Positions 14,697-23,263 of a DNA stretch of 26,062 nucleotides are shown here, in pieces; position 1 is the stretch's first letter, and the number at the start of each line of letters is the position of its first letter. Under the pieces are notes generated by a model, which worked only from the letters and a program-made list of their open reading frames with translations, did no database searches and was not told the origin of the DNA. A program made the position numbers and the translations under genes. The stretch comes from DATJGF01 sp035495315 (lineage in GTDB: Bacteria > Verrucomicrobiota > Verrucomicrobiia > Limisphaerales > UBA8199), in contig DATJGF010000195.1 in the NCBI GenBank assembly GCA_035495315.1, positions 1 to 26,062 of the forward strand, written 5' to 3'.

Positions 14697-15206
14697 CTAA
14701 ACCAGAGTTCCCTCAGTGCCGGCTCCTGCTTCCGCGCTTTCAAGAAATGATTGCAAAGAACTATCTACCGCAATCTTCCGGCCCACTTCAGTGCTCATGT
14801 AAGCGGGGTGCGGTGCGATGCCAACCCGTCCAAGGTCGAGTCGGTCCGCATCCCAGCAAGTGCCAATCGTTGAATCATCGCTCAACCTGCCGTGAGCGTG
14901 CCATTTGCAGGCGTAGTCGAGCAGTTCGAAATGTTGATCACTGAGTTGGAAAAGCACACCGCGCAAACTGGCGGCATAGGCCGCCCCACGTGCGCCATGA
15001 CTCTTGTCCGGGCCGTCGTGCTGACGTCGGGAATCGTGGAACACTGCGAACAGACGCACGACGTCCAGGACCGCACCACTGCGCGTCGCGATGAACAGGC
15101 CGTTGCGCTCGACCCTGCGCCAATGTGCCGGGCCGTGCACTGAATCCCGGTCGCACTGAAAACTGCAGGTGACCTTTTCCCAGATATACTTCCAATTGGT
15201 GCTCAT
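14697..15206 (-). CDS. HD-domain (putative phosphohydrolase) protein
   Basis: From ATG 15206 the protein has 169 residues. HD-superfamily features are DSVHGPAHWRRVERNG (first metal His), VVRLFAVFHDSRR (the HD pair), SHGARGAAYA, and CWDADRLDLGRVG (late Asp). Most members hydrolyse nucleotides or other phosphate esters in the cytoplasm; the substrate is not predictable. A longer form would start at GTG 15269, which overlaps the TGA of the histidine-kinase gene as GTGA, a classic coupling arrangement; the family's normal N-terminus favours 15206. Same strand and near-contact with the sensor kinase suggest one transcript. Confidence 0.8.
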   Translation of the reverse strand: MSTNWKYIWEKVTCSFQCDRDSVHGPAHWRRVERNGLFIATRSGAVLDVVRLFAVFHDSRRQHDGPDKSHGARGAAYAASLRGVLFQLSDQHFELLDYACKWHAHGRLSDDSTIGTCWDADRLDLGRVGIAPHPAYMSTEVGRKIAVDSSLQSFLESAEAGAGTEGTLV

Positions 15207-15265
15207 GGCCAAAGGACGGAAGATATTTGCATTGCGGATCGCGTGGACTCTAAGGAGCGAGCCCC

Positions 15266-18200
15266 TCACTTCTCGGCTTTAGCGAGAGGCACATTCAGGA
15301 TCAGTCTTGTACCGACGCTCAGTTCGGACTTGATTTTGATTTCGCCGCCCAGGACTTTGGTTCTCTCCTCCATGCTCACCAGGCCAAGGCCGGAACGTCT
15401 CTCTCCGTTGCGAGCCAGCCGCTCCAGGTCAAAGCCGCGGCCATCATCGAAGACTGAAACGGTGATTTCATTCGGCCCCCTCTTGGTTTCAACGATTACC
15501 TGCGAAGCAGCGGCGTGTTTAATCACATTATTGAGTGCTTCCTGCACGATTCGATACATGTTGATTTCCATCTCCGGGGCAAGTAGATGGTCGATGTTGT
15601 CCAGTTCAGCCGAGAATTTCACCTGCGAAGTTTCTGCCATCTGTTCGACCATCCATTCAATCGCTTTGGTTAACCCGACCTGTTCGAGTGCGCTGGGGCG
15701 AAGCGCATGTGAAATCTCGCGAACATCCGCGATCGCGCGAGCGGTGGTTGACGAGATCTCCGACAATTGACGGGCAAGATCAGGTGTCGCCTTGGCGGAC
15801 AACAATCCGAGGCGGTTTTTAACCAACAACAGGTCCTGGCCGAGTCCGTCATGTAGTTCCGAGGCGATTCGTTTTCGTTCATTTTCCTGAGACAGGATCA
15901 ACTGCCGGGTGAAGGCTCGTTGAGCCGCGTGCTTGCTTTCCATTCGAGACTTCAAGTGAGCCAACCAGGCTAACACCAACGCGCATAGGCAAACGATCAT
16001 CAAGCCCAGAAAGAGATCTGTTTGCCAAAAAAATGGAAGGACTGTAAAGGCAAGACTTGCGCCAGTATCGGACCAAAGGCCGTCGTCGTTGGCGGCCCGA
16101 ACCTGAAACACATGGCGTCCAGCGGCCAGTTGGTCGAAATAGGCAACGCGCCGGTTGCCCACGTCGCGCCATTCGGAGTTGGGGGTGTCGAGCTTGATCT
16201 GGAAAGCCACCTTGGCCGGGGAGCAGAAGCTGGGTGCTGTGTAGTGGATTTCGATTCCATGGCATCCGGCCGGAAGTTCGAACTTTTCGGAGAAGGGCGA
16301 TCGAATGTGCTGCACTTCCTCGTTTGCGACAGCATTTCGTGAGCCGGTATAAAAAACGACTTCCTCGATATGAGCCAACGGAGCCAACGTATTGGCCTGA
16401 AAAGCAGCTGGATCAGTTACGGCAACCCCTTTAATGGTGGAAAACCAAAGTCTTCCGCGCTCGTCACGAGCGCAACTGGGCTGCTGGCCACTGGGGCATT
16501 CGACGCTTGGCAAGCCATCATTGAGATCGAGAAGTTGACACACCAGCTTCGCTGCAGTGCCGTCCGCTACGGAGTTAAGGTCAGTGCGTCGCGCTCTCAT
16601 GATGCCGCGGTTCGAAGACATCCAAAAGCAGCCCTGAGCATCCTGCAGAATTCCATAAACGTGCGCGACGGGCAGTCCGGCCGAGACGCTGATTTTTGAG
16701 AGCTTTCCCTCTCGCCATCGCATTAAGCCGTTTCCCATCGAACCCATCCACATCGTTCCATCCGACTCGCCTTTGAGGCAAGTAATCCCGCTGAGCGGTT
16801 TGCCAGCGACATCGTGGATTTCAGAAAAGCGTCCCTTTTCCGACCGAAAAACGCCTTCCTGATTAGAAAGCCAAATGGCCTGCTGCTTATCCTCTGCGAA
16901 ACAATACACCGCGCCTTTTGGCAAACCTTGTTCTGGTCCGTAGGCAAGAAATTCTCCTTGTTCGAATACTGAGACGCCTCGCCCCCCCGACATCCAAATC
17001 CGTCCGCGCGAATCCTCGAATAAGGCGATGACGTTGTCGCCGCCAGTTATTTCGGCAGGAAAACGCTGGCAGCCGTTCGCGTCGAAGCGAAAAAGCCCCG
17101 ATCCGAACGTGCCAACCCAAGTCCGTCCCGTGCGGTCACTCAGAACACTTTGTCCGTATAGGTGCAAGTTGGTCCAACCAGTGAGTGGGACATTGGTGAG
17201 GCCGGTGTCAGTCAACCGGAATAAACCATCACCATAGGTGGCGATCCATATACCGCCGTCTGGTGCGGGGCAGACTGATTTGACCACTCGTTCGGAGAGC
17301 CCGGCCAGGGGCCCAAAACTTTCGAAGCGGCGTGGCTTGAAGCGCTGCAAGCCCCCCCCACTCGAGCCAACCCACAGATTGCGTTCATGATCCTCATAGA
17401 CAAAGCGCGTGCCATGGTAAGAGAGGCCGTTCTGTTCGGTCCATCTCATGATGTGGTCGTCAGGCAACAATTGGGTTAGGCCCTGATCGAAAGTGCAGAT
17501 CCAGATGTTGCTCCGGGTGTCCTCAGTCATGCTCCAGACATTGCCGGGTAAGACAGAAAGCCGCCGTCGTGCCACCTCAACGCCGCGCGAATATTTTCGC
17601 AATTCGGAAGCGAGAAGCAGCCACAGCCCACCGCCGCGCGCCGGAGCAAGCATGATTCTGGAAGGCGATGTTGTTTTCAACTCATCGGCGGCAAGGATTG
17701 GCTGCCACTCCCTAGCTGACCAACGCCCAACATATTTGGACTGCGCCACCCACCAGTGACCCTCCTCGTCAACGCCGCCGAGGTAGCCGGCTCCACTTTC
17801 GCCGGGTGGCGTAGGCAGTTCAGTGAGACGGTTGGTAGCAAATTCAAATACTTTGCCTTGAAAGGTAGTCAGCAGCAGATCGCCATTGGGACGTTCAGTG
17901 AAGGTTCGGATCGGATCAGTGGCTGGAACGGTGGGCGCACCAATGGGCGACCAGTCTTCCCCGTCATGTAAAACCAAACCTCCTAGGGTGCTGACCCAAA
18001 GCCGTCCGGAATGATCTAAGTGAACATTTACCACACCGTCATCCGGCAGTTGCGGTGTATTGGCATGATTGAAAACTGTAAAGCTGACACCATCAAAACG
18101 CACCAACCCTTTAAATGTCCCAAACCAGAGATACCCATCAGGCGCTTGAACCATCGCCGTCGCGGAGTTTTCGGGTAATCCGTTATCGGTTTCCCAGCTA

Positions 18201-18409
18201 GTAATCAACCAATGGCTGGTTTGCGTCTCGGGTAGTGCTGCCGAAGCATTGGGAAGCAGCAGCAGGAGTATGAACAGTGAAAGGGCAGCTGTAAGGCCAG
18301 GTGTGTTGAAGGCTAACCCCGGGAGCTTTTGGACTAATAGGTCGAGGAACCGCTCACGGGTTTTCCCAAGGAGCTCGCGCAAAACTACTCGTGTTCGTAG
18401 CACGATCAT
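15266..18409 (-). CDS. Propeller-type sensor histidine kinase (HisKA_3)
   Basis: From ATG 18409 the protein has 1047 residues; a TTG at 18460 would extend it. The order is: hydrophobic signal or anchor (about 40-60), a long periplasmic two-component-regulator propeller with repeated GYLWFGTFKGLVRFDG, GRLWVST and GIWIATYGDGLFR strips (about 65-690), a Y_Y_Y-like domain, a membrane segment (about 775-795), HisKA_3 with NERKRIASELHDGLGQDL (H853), and HATPase_c with QEALNNVIKHA, DDGRGFD and SGLGLVSMEER. It should sense a periplasmic ligand, as related polysaccharide-responsive sensors do, and phosphorylate a NarL-type response regulator. No regulator gene lies nearby, so it is an orphan here. It is divergent from the CehA-like gene. 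Confidence 0.92.
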   Translation of the reverse strand: MIVLRTRVVLRELLGKTRERFLDLLVQKLPGLAFNTPGLTAALSLFILLLLLPNASAALPETQTSHWLITSWETDNGLPENSATAMVQAPDGYLWFGTFKGLVRFDGVSFTVFNHANTPQLPDDGVVNVHLDHSGRLWVSTLGGLVLHDGEDWSPIGAPTVPATDPIRTFTERPNGDLLLTTFQGKVFEFATNRLTELPTPPGESGAGYLGGVDEEGHWWVAQSKYVGRWSAREWQPILAADELKTTSPSRIMLAPARGGGLWLLLASELRKYSRGVEVARRRLSVLPGNVWSMTEDTRSNIWICTFDQGLTQLLPDDHIMRWTEQNGLSYHGTRFVYEDHERNLWVGSSGGGLQRFKPRRFESFGPLAGLSERVVKSVCPAPDGGIWIATYGDGLFRLTDTGLTNVPLTGWTNLHLYGQSVLSDRTGRTWVGTFGSGLFRFDANGCQRFPAEITGGDNVIALFEDSRGRIWMSGGRGVSVFEQGEFLAYGPEQGLPKGAVYCFAEDKQQAIWLSNQEGVFRSEKGRFSEIHDVAGKPLSGITCLKGESDGTMWMGSMGNGLMRWREGKLSKISVSAGLPVAHVYGILQDAQGCFWMSSNRGIMRARRTDLNSVADGTAAKLVCQLLDLNDGLPSVECPSGQQPSCARDERGRLWFSTIKGVAVTDPAAFQANTLAPLAHIEEVVFYTGSRNAVANEEVQHIRSPFSEKFELPAGCHGIEIHYTAPSFCSPAKVAFQIKLDTPNSEWRDVGNRRVAYFDQLAAGRHVFQVRAANDDGLWSDTGASLAFTVLPFFWQTDLFLGLMIVCLCALVLAWLAHLKSRMESKHAAQRAFTRQLILSQENERKRIASELHDGLGQDLLLVKNRLGLLSAKATPDLARQLSEISSTTARAIADVREISHALRPSALEQVGLTKAIEWMVEQMAETSQVKFSAELDNIDHLLAPEMEINMYRIVQEALNNVIKHAAASQVIVETKRGPNEITVSVFDDGRGFDLERLARNGERRSGLGLVSMEERTKVLGGEIKIKSELSVGTRLILNVPLAKAEK

Positions 18410-18530
18410 CGCACAGTAAATTACTACAATGGACTTTCCCAGGTGCCAGCGATTCCCCAATCAGCTTAGCCGATATTGAACCACATCAAGGTGCCATGGC
18501 AACCTCGATCTCTACTTTGCGTGGCTCAGC

Positions 18531-18683
18531 GGGTGCGATTAAAAGTGGGCGGTGGCGACAAACCCTTTCAAATTGAAAGGGTTCGATCGACCGAGGACCT
18601 GGTACACCTCCATAAATGGAGGTGTTAATGAGATGAAGCAACGGGGAGCAAAAGCGCATTCGCATCCACTTTTAATCGTGCCC
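18531..18683. repeat. MITE-like palindromic element B
   Basis: The 362-bp gap between the divergent genes (18410-18771) holds an element bounded by perfect 13-bp inverted repeats CGATTAAAAGTGG (18536-18548) and CCACTTTTAATCG (18666-18678), with outer GGG/CCC bases also matching. Inside are hairpin 1 (AACCCTTTC-AAATT-GAAAGGGTT, 18561-18583), a spacer of about 20 nt, hairpin 2 (ACACCTCCA-TAAA-TGGAGGTGT, 18604-18625), then TAATGAGA. The internal order matches element A although the stems differ in sequence. No ORF lies within. The rest of this gap shows nothing else clear. Confidence 0.55.
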
Positions 18684-18771
18684 TAGCTAAGCAGAGTCAT
18701 TCGCGCAGAAACATGAAACCGTGCTGGATTTTCGTTTACCGTGACAAGCTTGGCAATTAGTCTGCGCGACG

Positions 18772-20799
18772 ATGTTGTGGGAAAAGAAGTGCAGAGCTGT
18801 TCGCGGTGCCACTCAGTTGTTCCTTGCGTCCAAAATCATCATCCGCGAAACGCACCGGCGTGACGGCCGCAGCGATTCTGAATTTGCGGTCTTAAGCGTG
18901 CCACTGCGGCTGGCCGCGCGGGGTCGTTCATCATTGGCCAGAGCAGCCTTTAATATTTTCGATTCTCTGACGGCCCTGCGACCCGACTTAGGTCGTGGCC
19001 GCTTCATACCAATTATTTTTCTCAGCCTGGCAAGCACAGTACTGGCCCAGGAGGCAATCTTGCGCGGCGTGATTAAGGATGCATCGAATGGCCAACCTAC
19101 GGCGTGCACAGTTTTCATCCGCGATGCGACCGGAAAAGTGCTTACGGAGACCGAATCCTTCAAAGCAGGCTTCCGATGCCCAGGCGCATTCGTGAAACAC
19201 CTGCCTGCCGGCCGCACGCAAATACGCATCACGCGCGGATTTGAAACCAGGGTTTTTAACCGCGAGTTGGAGCTCCTGCCGGGCCAGGAGTTCGAGCTCA
19301 GGGTCGATTTGCAGCGCGTTGTCGACTTGCGCAAGCGCGGCTGGTATGCCGGCGATAGTCATGTTCACATGTTGCACGGGGAAAAGACGGTGCCGGTGGA
19401 TTTTGATTTTGTCGCGCTGACGGCGCGGGCGGAGGATTTGCAGTATTTGTCGCTGGCCCAGAGCTGGATCCTGGCAGACCCAACTCCGGAGAAATTGGCC
19501 ACCGAACTAAACCAGCGTTCAACACCAGACTGTGCGCTGACCTGGAATCTGGAGGCGCCTAAAAACTACTACAAAGGCGATGCTGGGCGGTGCCTGGGTC
19601 ATTGCTGGAACCTTGGTGTGCGTGGGAGAACTGCGGAGGGGCGAGATGTCGTTCAGGAGTTGATGGCTGCCAGCGCGTGGGACTACGAATCGGAAAAGCC
19701 GACCTACGCCAATTTTGAATCGCATAACCTGATTCACTGCCAGCACGGCGCGGTCTTTTACACGCATCCGGCGCGATGGTGGTGGGGGGCCTGGGGAGGA
19801 AAGGGTGGCTATCCGAAAGTCGAACGGATGCGGGTCTCCAATATGGCAGTCGAGCTGCCGCTCGATACCCTGATTGGACCAACGTTCGACGGCCTGGATG
19901 TACTGACGACCTCTGGTGAACAGGCGGCCAACGCCAAAGCCTTTGAACTCTGGTCGCTACTGCTCAACCACGGCTATCGCGTCGCGGCCACCGCCTCGTC
20001 CGATGCATGTTTCGATCGGCCGGGTGGCGGCGTTCCCGGTAGCGCGCGTATCTACACGTTTTTGCCTGATGGCTTTTCGATCCCTTCTGCGGTCGCCGCG
20101 ACGGCGGCGGGCAAAACGTTTGCTACGACCGGACCGCTGTTGCTGGCTACTATGGATGGTTTGCCTCCCGGGTCGGTTTTCCTCACTGATAAGGCACATC
20201 GACTTAACATCGAGGCGTGGAGTTCCGGCGATGATGTCCACGGATTATCGCGCGTCGAAGTCCTGCGCAACGGCAAGGTTTGGAGGACGTTTACTCTCGC
20301 AGCTCCACTTGACACCTTCAGAACTAATATGCCGGTTCAAGAGATCACGAACGGCTGGTTTTGCGTTCGGGTCACCGGCGGCGAGGCCGAAAACCGAATC
20401 GCAATTAGCGGCGCATTCTACCTCGGGAAAGAGCCTCATCGGCCTGTCGAGCCCGTCCCGGCCAGAGTGCGTGTCGAAATGCAGGATGCCGAGTCAGGAC
20501 GGCCGTTGTCAGGAACAATCAATGAAATTCGCTTTGAAGGGACAATCCCGCGCGCAGGGAAGCGCCATCGAATCGAGCCGGGGGGCGGCGAGCTCGTCGT
20601 TCCCGGCACTGTGCGCTTGCAGGCGCAGAGCAAGGGTTATCGCCCCCTGACGCTCAGTCCGGTCCTCGACAACCCGGAATTGGTTCAGACCGTTACCGGT
20701 CTGAGCGATTCGGATCTCCTGGATTGGAACACTTTTGACCGCTTCCGAGAGCAGTTGGGCAAGGTCCACCTGGTTTTTCGCTTGAAGAAAGATAAGTAG
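18772..20799 (+). CDS. CehA/McbA-type metallohydrolase, secreted
   Basis: The frame from ATG 18772 gives 675 residues, but a signal peptide is visible only at about residues 78-93 (FIPIIFLSLASTVLAQ), so the true start is probably later, for example TTG 18934. After it come a carboxypeptidase-regulatory-like beta domain (about 95-180), then the PHP-like metal centre: GWYAGDSHVHMLHG (D195, H197, H199), a mid-protein HPARWWWG, and ATASSDACFDRPGG, all typical of the CehA_McbA family. A C-terminal beta-sandwich region follows. Some members cleave carbamates or phosphoesters, while most are uncharacterised. It is transcribed away from the sensor kinase, with element B between them. Confidence 0.8.
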   Translation: MLWEKKCRAVRGATQLFLASKIIIRETHRRDGRSDSEFAVLSVPLRLAARGRSSLARAAFNIFDSLTALRPDLGRGRFIPIIFLSLASTVLAQEAILRGVIKDASNGQPTACTVFIRDATGKVLTETESFKAGFRCPGAFVKHLPAGRTQIRITRGFETRVFNRELELLPGQEFELRVDLQRVVDLRKRGWYAGDSHVHMLHGEKTVPVDFDFVALTARAEDLQYLSLAQSWILADPTPEKLATELNQRSTPDCALTWNLEAPKNYYKGDAGRCLGHCWNLGVRGRTAEGRDVVQELMAASAWDYESEKPTYANFESHNLIHCQHGAVFYTHPARWWWGAWGGKGGYPKVERMRVSNMAVELPLDTLIGPTFDGLDVLTTSGEQAANAKAFELWSLLLNHGYRVAATASSDACFDRPGGGVPGSARIYTFLPDGFSIPSAVAATAAGKTFATTGPLLLATMDGLPPGSVFLTDKAHRLNIEAWSSGDDVHGLSRVEVLRNGKVWRTFTLAAPLDTFRTNMPVQEITNGWFCVRVTGGEAENRIAISGAFYLGKEPHRPVEPVPARVRVEMQDAESGRPLSGTINEIRFEGTIPRAGKRHRIEPGGGELVVPGTVRLQAQSKGYRPLTLSPVLDNPELVQTVTGLSDSDLLDWNTFDRFREQLGKVHLVFRLKKDK

Positions 20800-20918
20800 G
20801 TTTTTGTCGACTTAATCTTTTCTTAAGGTGGGGGCGGCTATTTTTCCGCGATGACACAAGCCTTGGTCGCGCTTGACTTTGGCAGTGGGATTAACAACAC
20901 ATATTCGCAACAGCAACC

Positions 20919-21485
20919 ATGATTATGAATAAAAAGTGGACCCTTTTGATCGCCGGGGCGTTGACATTCGCCGGAGCAGCCCGCGGCGATGGCAAACCTG
21001 ATCTCAGCAAGTTGGATGTGAGCAAGCTGCCGCCCGCTGCGAAAAGCACCGGCCTGACGTACACGAAAGATATTCAACCGATGCTGGAGAAGTCGTGCAC
21101 ACGTTGCCACGGGCAGGATCGGCCAAAAGCCAACTTGCGCCTGGATAGCCTCGATGGGGCACTTAAGGGCGGAAAAGATGGCAAGGTGATCGAACCTGGG
21201 AGCAGCCAGAAGAGCTGGATGGTCATCGCGGCCGCCCAGATTGATGACGAGACGGCGATGCCGCCTAAGCATAGGCCCGGCGGCAAGGGATTCGGAGGCG
21301 GCCCTGGCGGTCCTGGCGGTCCTCCTCCAAGCGGTGGTGGCGCCGGCGGTCCGGGAGGTCCTCCTCCGGGTGGTCCTGGCGGCCCTGGTGGTCACGGTCC
21401 CGGTGGTTGGGGGCCTCCACCTCCGCCACTGACCGCAGAGCAGGTAGGCCTGATTCGTGCGTGGATTGACCAGGGAGCGAAGTAG
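20919..21485 (+). CDS. Planctomycete-type cytochrome c with Gly/Pro-rich insert
   Basis: The 188-residue protein has an N-terminal signal peptide (MNKKWTLLIAGALTFAGAARG) and a single haem-binding site CTRCH (C60, C63, H64) in the PSCyt1-like context TYTKDIQPMLEKSCTRCHG. A MPPK motif (M114) probably supplies the axial Met. Between it and the closing helix LTAEQVGLIRAWIDQGAK lies about 50 residues made almost entirely of Gly and Pro (about 120-170), encoded by imperfect repeats of GGTCCTGGC-like 9-mers. The start may be 20919 or the second ATG at 20925. It is likely a periplasmic or membrane-associated electron carrier; no partner gene is adjacent. Confidence 0.85.
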   Translation: MIMNKKWTLLIAGALTFAGAARGDGKPDLSKLDVSKLPPAAKSTGLTYTKDIQPMLEKSCTRCHGQDRPKANLRLDSLDGALKGGKDGKVIEPGSSQKSWMVIAAAQIDDETAMPPKHRPGGKGFGGGPGGPGGPPPSGGGAGGPGGPPPGGPGGPGGHGPGGWGPPPPPLTAEQVGLIRAWIDQGAK

Positions 21486-21548
21486 GTCTGGGCGCTTGCT
21501 CGAGCTCGGGCAGAGCAAACATTAGCTCAATTCCAAATTCCGAAAAGC

Positions 21549-21588
21549 CGAAATCCGAACCGGGGCGATGCTCTGAGTTCGGATTTCG
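21549..21588. terminator. Bidirectional terminator between convergent genes
   Basis: CGAAATCCGAAC (21549-21560) and GTTCGGATTTCG (21577-21588) form a perfect 12-bp stem with short T-runs on both outer sides. It lies between the stops of the cytochrome gene and the MFS gene and suits both. A second pairing, ATGCTCT (21568-21574) with AGAGCAT (21594-21600), crosses the first and could form a pseudoknot. Confidence 0.6.
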
Positions 21589-21602
21589 CTTTTAGAGCAT
21601 AA

Positions 21603-22814
21603 TCAAACTGAGGCCAACGGTTTGGCAGTTCCGGGAATCTCATGCTGGCGTGGTTCTGCGACAATGATTAGGGCTGATACCAATCCCATAATGCCGCAAC
21701 TTGCCCACAAGAGCAGGTGGTTGAACGAAAACAGGATCAAGCCCAGGCTAGGTCCGCAAACGAAAGCCAAAGCCCATACCATGCCGTAGGTCCCCATGTA
21801 CAAACCGCGTTGTTGCACGGGTGCGAGGTCGGCGACGTAAGCTCCGCAAACGGGCATGCTAATCATCTCACCGAAGGTGAACAGAGCGGTTGTCAGAAAG
21901 AGCAATGGCAGCGTGCGTGTCAAGAGATTCGAGGCAAAGCCGATGCCGATGAGGAAAAACCCGCAGGCAATGACCCGACGCGCCGGGAACCTTTTGGTGA
22001 TTGTCGTTAGCGGCAATTCGCAAAGCACCACCAGAACCCCATTCAACGAGATGACCAGGCCGTAAGTGGCCGGCGAAAACCCGTTGTCGGTGATCTCAAG
22101 GCTCATCGTCGAAAAGGCCTGAACAAACACCAGGCCAATCGCGAGTGCAGCACAGACCACTTGTAGAAACCGTTTGTCGGTCCGTAACACACGAAAGGTT
22201 TCCAGGAGAGTATTGCTGGTGCGGATCCCGCGTAATCCCGCCGGCAAAGCAACCCAGGCGACAATGCCGTAGAGCAGGGAAGTGGCGGCGTCGCCTACAA
22301 ACAACCAGAGGAACGATTTTTTGGCCAGCAAACCGGCGGTTGCCGGCCCGAAGGCCCAACCGGCGTTGAAGGCCATACGATACGCCGCGTAGGCGGTGAC
22401 GCGCTGTCCCGCGGGGACGAGGTCCGCGAGCAAGGCGCTGCTGGCCGGCCGATAAAGCTCACCGGTTAAGCCGGCTAGGCACGAAAACAACACGATCATC
22501 GCCAGACTCCGGGCCTGTGAAAGACAAAGCATCGCCAGCCCGACTGAGAACATGGAAAGTACGATGGTTTTGCGCCGGCCCAAACGGTCGGCCAAATGCC
22601 CGCCCAGAAGACAGGCGCAAAGGGTGCCGATACCGTACGCGGCAATTGCCAATCCGGATTGGGCCGCAGTGAACCCGAGGCCGGTCATGTATATCGCCAG
22701 GAATGGCAGGACGAACGTGCCGAACTTGTTGAGGAATGTGCCAAAGAAAAGGACCCATGCGCTGCGAGGCAGGGCGCGCAAGTTCTCGCGCAGACTGGCT
22801 TCTTGTTCATTCAT
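21603..22814 (-). CDS. MFS drug/metabolite transporter
   Basis: From ATG 22814 the protein has 403 residues and 12 predicted membrane segments (an extra 12 residues are possible from 22850). The loop after the second helix carries GGHLADRLGRRKTIVLSM, the signature motif A of the major facilitator superfamily. The N-terminal order resembles the MdtH/YdeE-like multidrug efflux group (SAWVLFFGTFLNKFGTF), although the substrate cannot be assigned. It is an inner-membrane, proton-coupled carrier by family. The preceding small gene on the same strand ends in a strong terminator, so this gene needs its own promoter in a very short gap or depends on read-through. Confidence 0.9.
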   Translation of the reverse strand: MNEQEASLRENLRALPRSAWVLFFGTFLNKFGTFVLPFLAIYMTGLGFTAAQSGLAIAAYGIGTLCACLLGGHLADRLGRRKTIVLSMFSVGLAMLCLSQARSLAMIVLFSCLAGLTGELYRPASSALLADLVPAGQRVTAYAAYRMAFNAGWAFGPATAGLLAKKSFLWLFVGDAATSLLYGIVAWVALPAGLRGIRTSNTLLETFRVLRTDKRFLQVVCAALAIGLVFVQAFSTMSLEITDNGFSPATYGLVISLNGVLVVLCELPLTTITKRFPARRVIACGFFLIGIGFASNLLTRTLPLLFLTTALFTFGEMISMPVCGAYVADLAPVQQRGLYMGTYGMVWALAFVCGPSLGLILFSFNHLLLWASCGIMGLVSALIIVAEPRQHEIPGTAKPLASV

Positions 22815-22853
22815 GGTTTGTGTTGGTTGGCCGCCGTGCCGTATGGGCAAATA

Positions 22854-22888
22854 AAAAACCCACCCGGCTTTTCAGCGGGTGGGTTTTT
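22854..22888 (-). terminator. Strong intrinsic terminator of the 41-codon gene
   Basis: On the reverse strand, AAAAACCCACCCG (pairing 22876-22888 with 22854-22866) closes a 9-nt loop with a perfect 13-bp stem and is followed by TTTTTTATTT. It starts 15 nt after the stop of the small gene at 22904 and ends about 40 bp before the MFS start codon. Confidence 0.85.
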
Positions 22889-22903
22889 GAAATTCGAGTT
22901 AGT

Positions 22904-23029
22904 CTACATATTTCCTTGGCCCAAGCCGCTGGCGCCGCGCCGGTACGGATTCGTGACAAAACGCCACGAAACCATGCGATGCGCCGGCTTGCGCATAATC
23001 AGTGACTTCAGTTGCAGCTTGGTAGCCAT
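22904..23029 (-). CDS. 41-residue basic micro-protein with own promoter and terminator
   Basis: The ORF runs from ATG 23029 to TAG 22906-22904. It begins MATKLQLKSLIMRKPAHRMV and continues SWRFVTNPYRRGASGLGQGN, with nine Lys/Arg and almost no acidic residues. There is no signal peptide or membrane segment. Support for a real gene is contextual: a good sigma-70-like promoter 45 nt upstream and a strong intrinsic terminator 15 nt downstream, with nothing else between them. There is no obvious Shine-Dalgarno site, as for several genes here. No family is recognised. It could instead be a small RNA whose ORF is incidental. Confidence 0.5.
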   Translation of the reverse strand: MATKLQLKSLIMRKPAHRMVSWRFVTNPYRRGASGLGQGNM

Positions 23030-23081
23030 TTACACTTTCGAACGGAAGGAACAACCACTCAAATTCCGCTGCGATTGCGCT

Positions 23082-23109
23082 AATCTACGCCTCAACCGGA
23101 AGTGGTCAA
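23082..23109 (-). promoter_or_regulatory. Sigma-70-like promoter of the micro-gene
   Basis: On the reverse strand TTGACC (23104-23109), a 16-bp spacer and TAGATT (23082-23087) match five and four positions of the consensus hexamers. Predicted transcription would start near 23075 and give a leader of about 45 nt before ATG 23029. Confidence 0.5.
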
Positions 23110-23263
23110 GCGCCTTTTTACCCGTCGGGAGGCTGAGCTCCTTCGAGGCCCATTCTAACGAATTCTGGATCATGTCAGTTTGCGTCAAAGGAAGCCCGCA
23201 AATCGGTTGCAGCGCTTTTTGTTGTCAAACCGCGCTCCGATGCCTATTCATCTGCCGCGTCGC

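Noticed and set aside
20838..21518. 226-codon reverse ORF opposite the cytochrome gene
   Set aside because: Created by the Gly/Pro-coding repeat read backwards (Thr/Arg-rich); the forward frame has a signal peptide and CxxCH.
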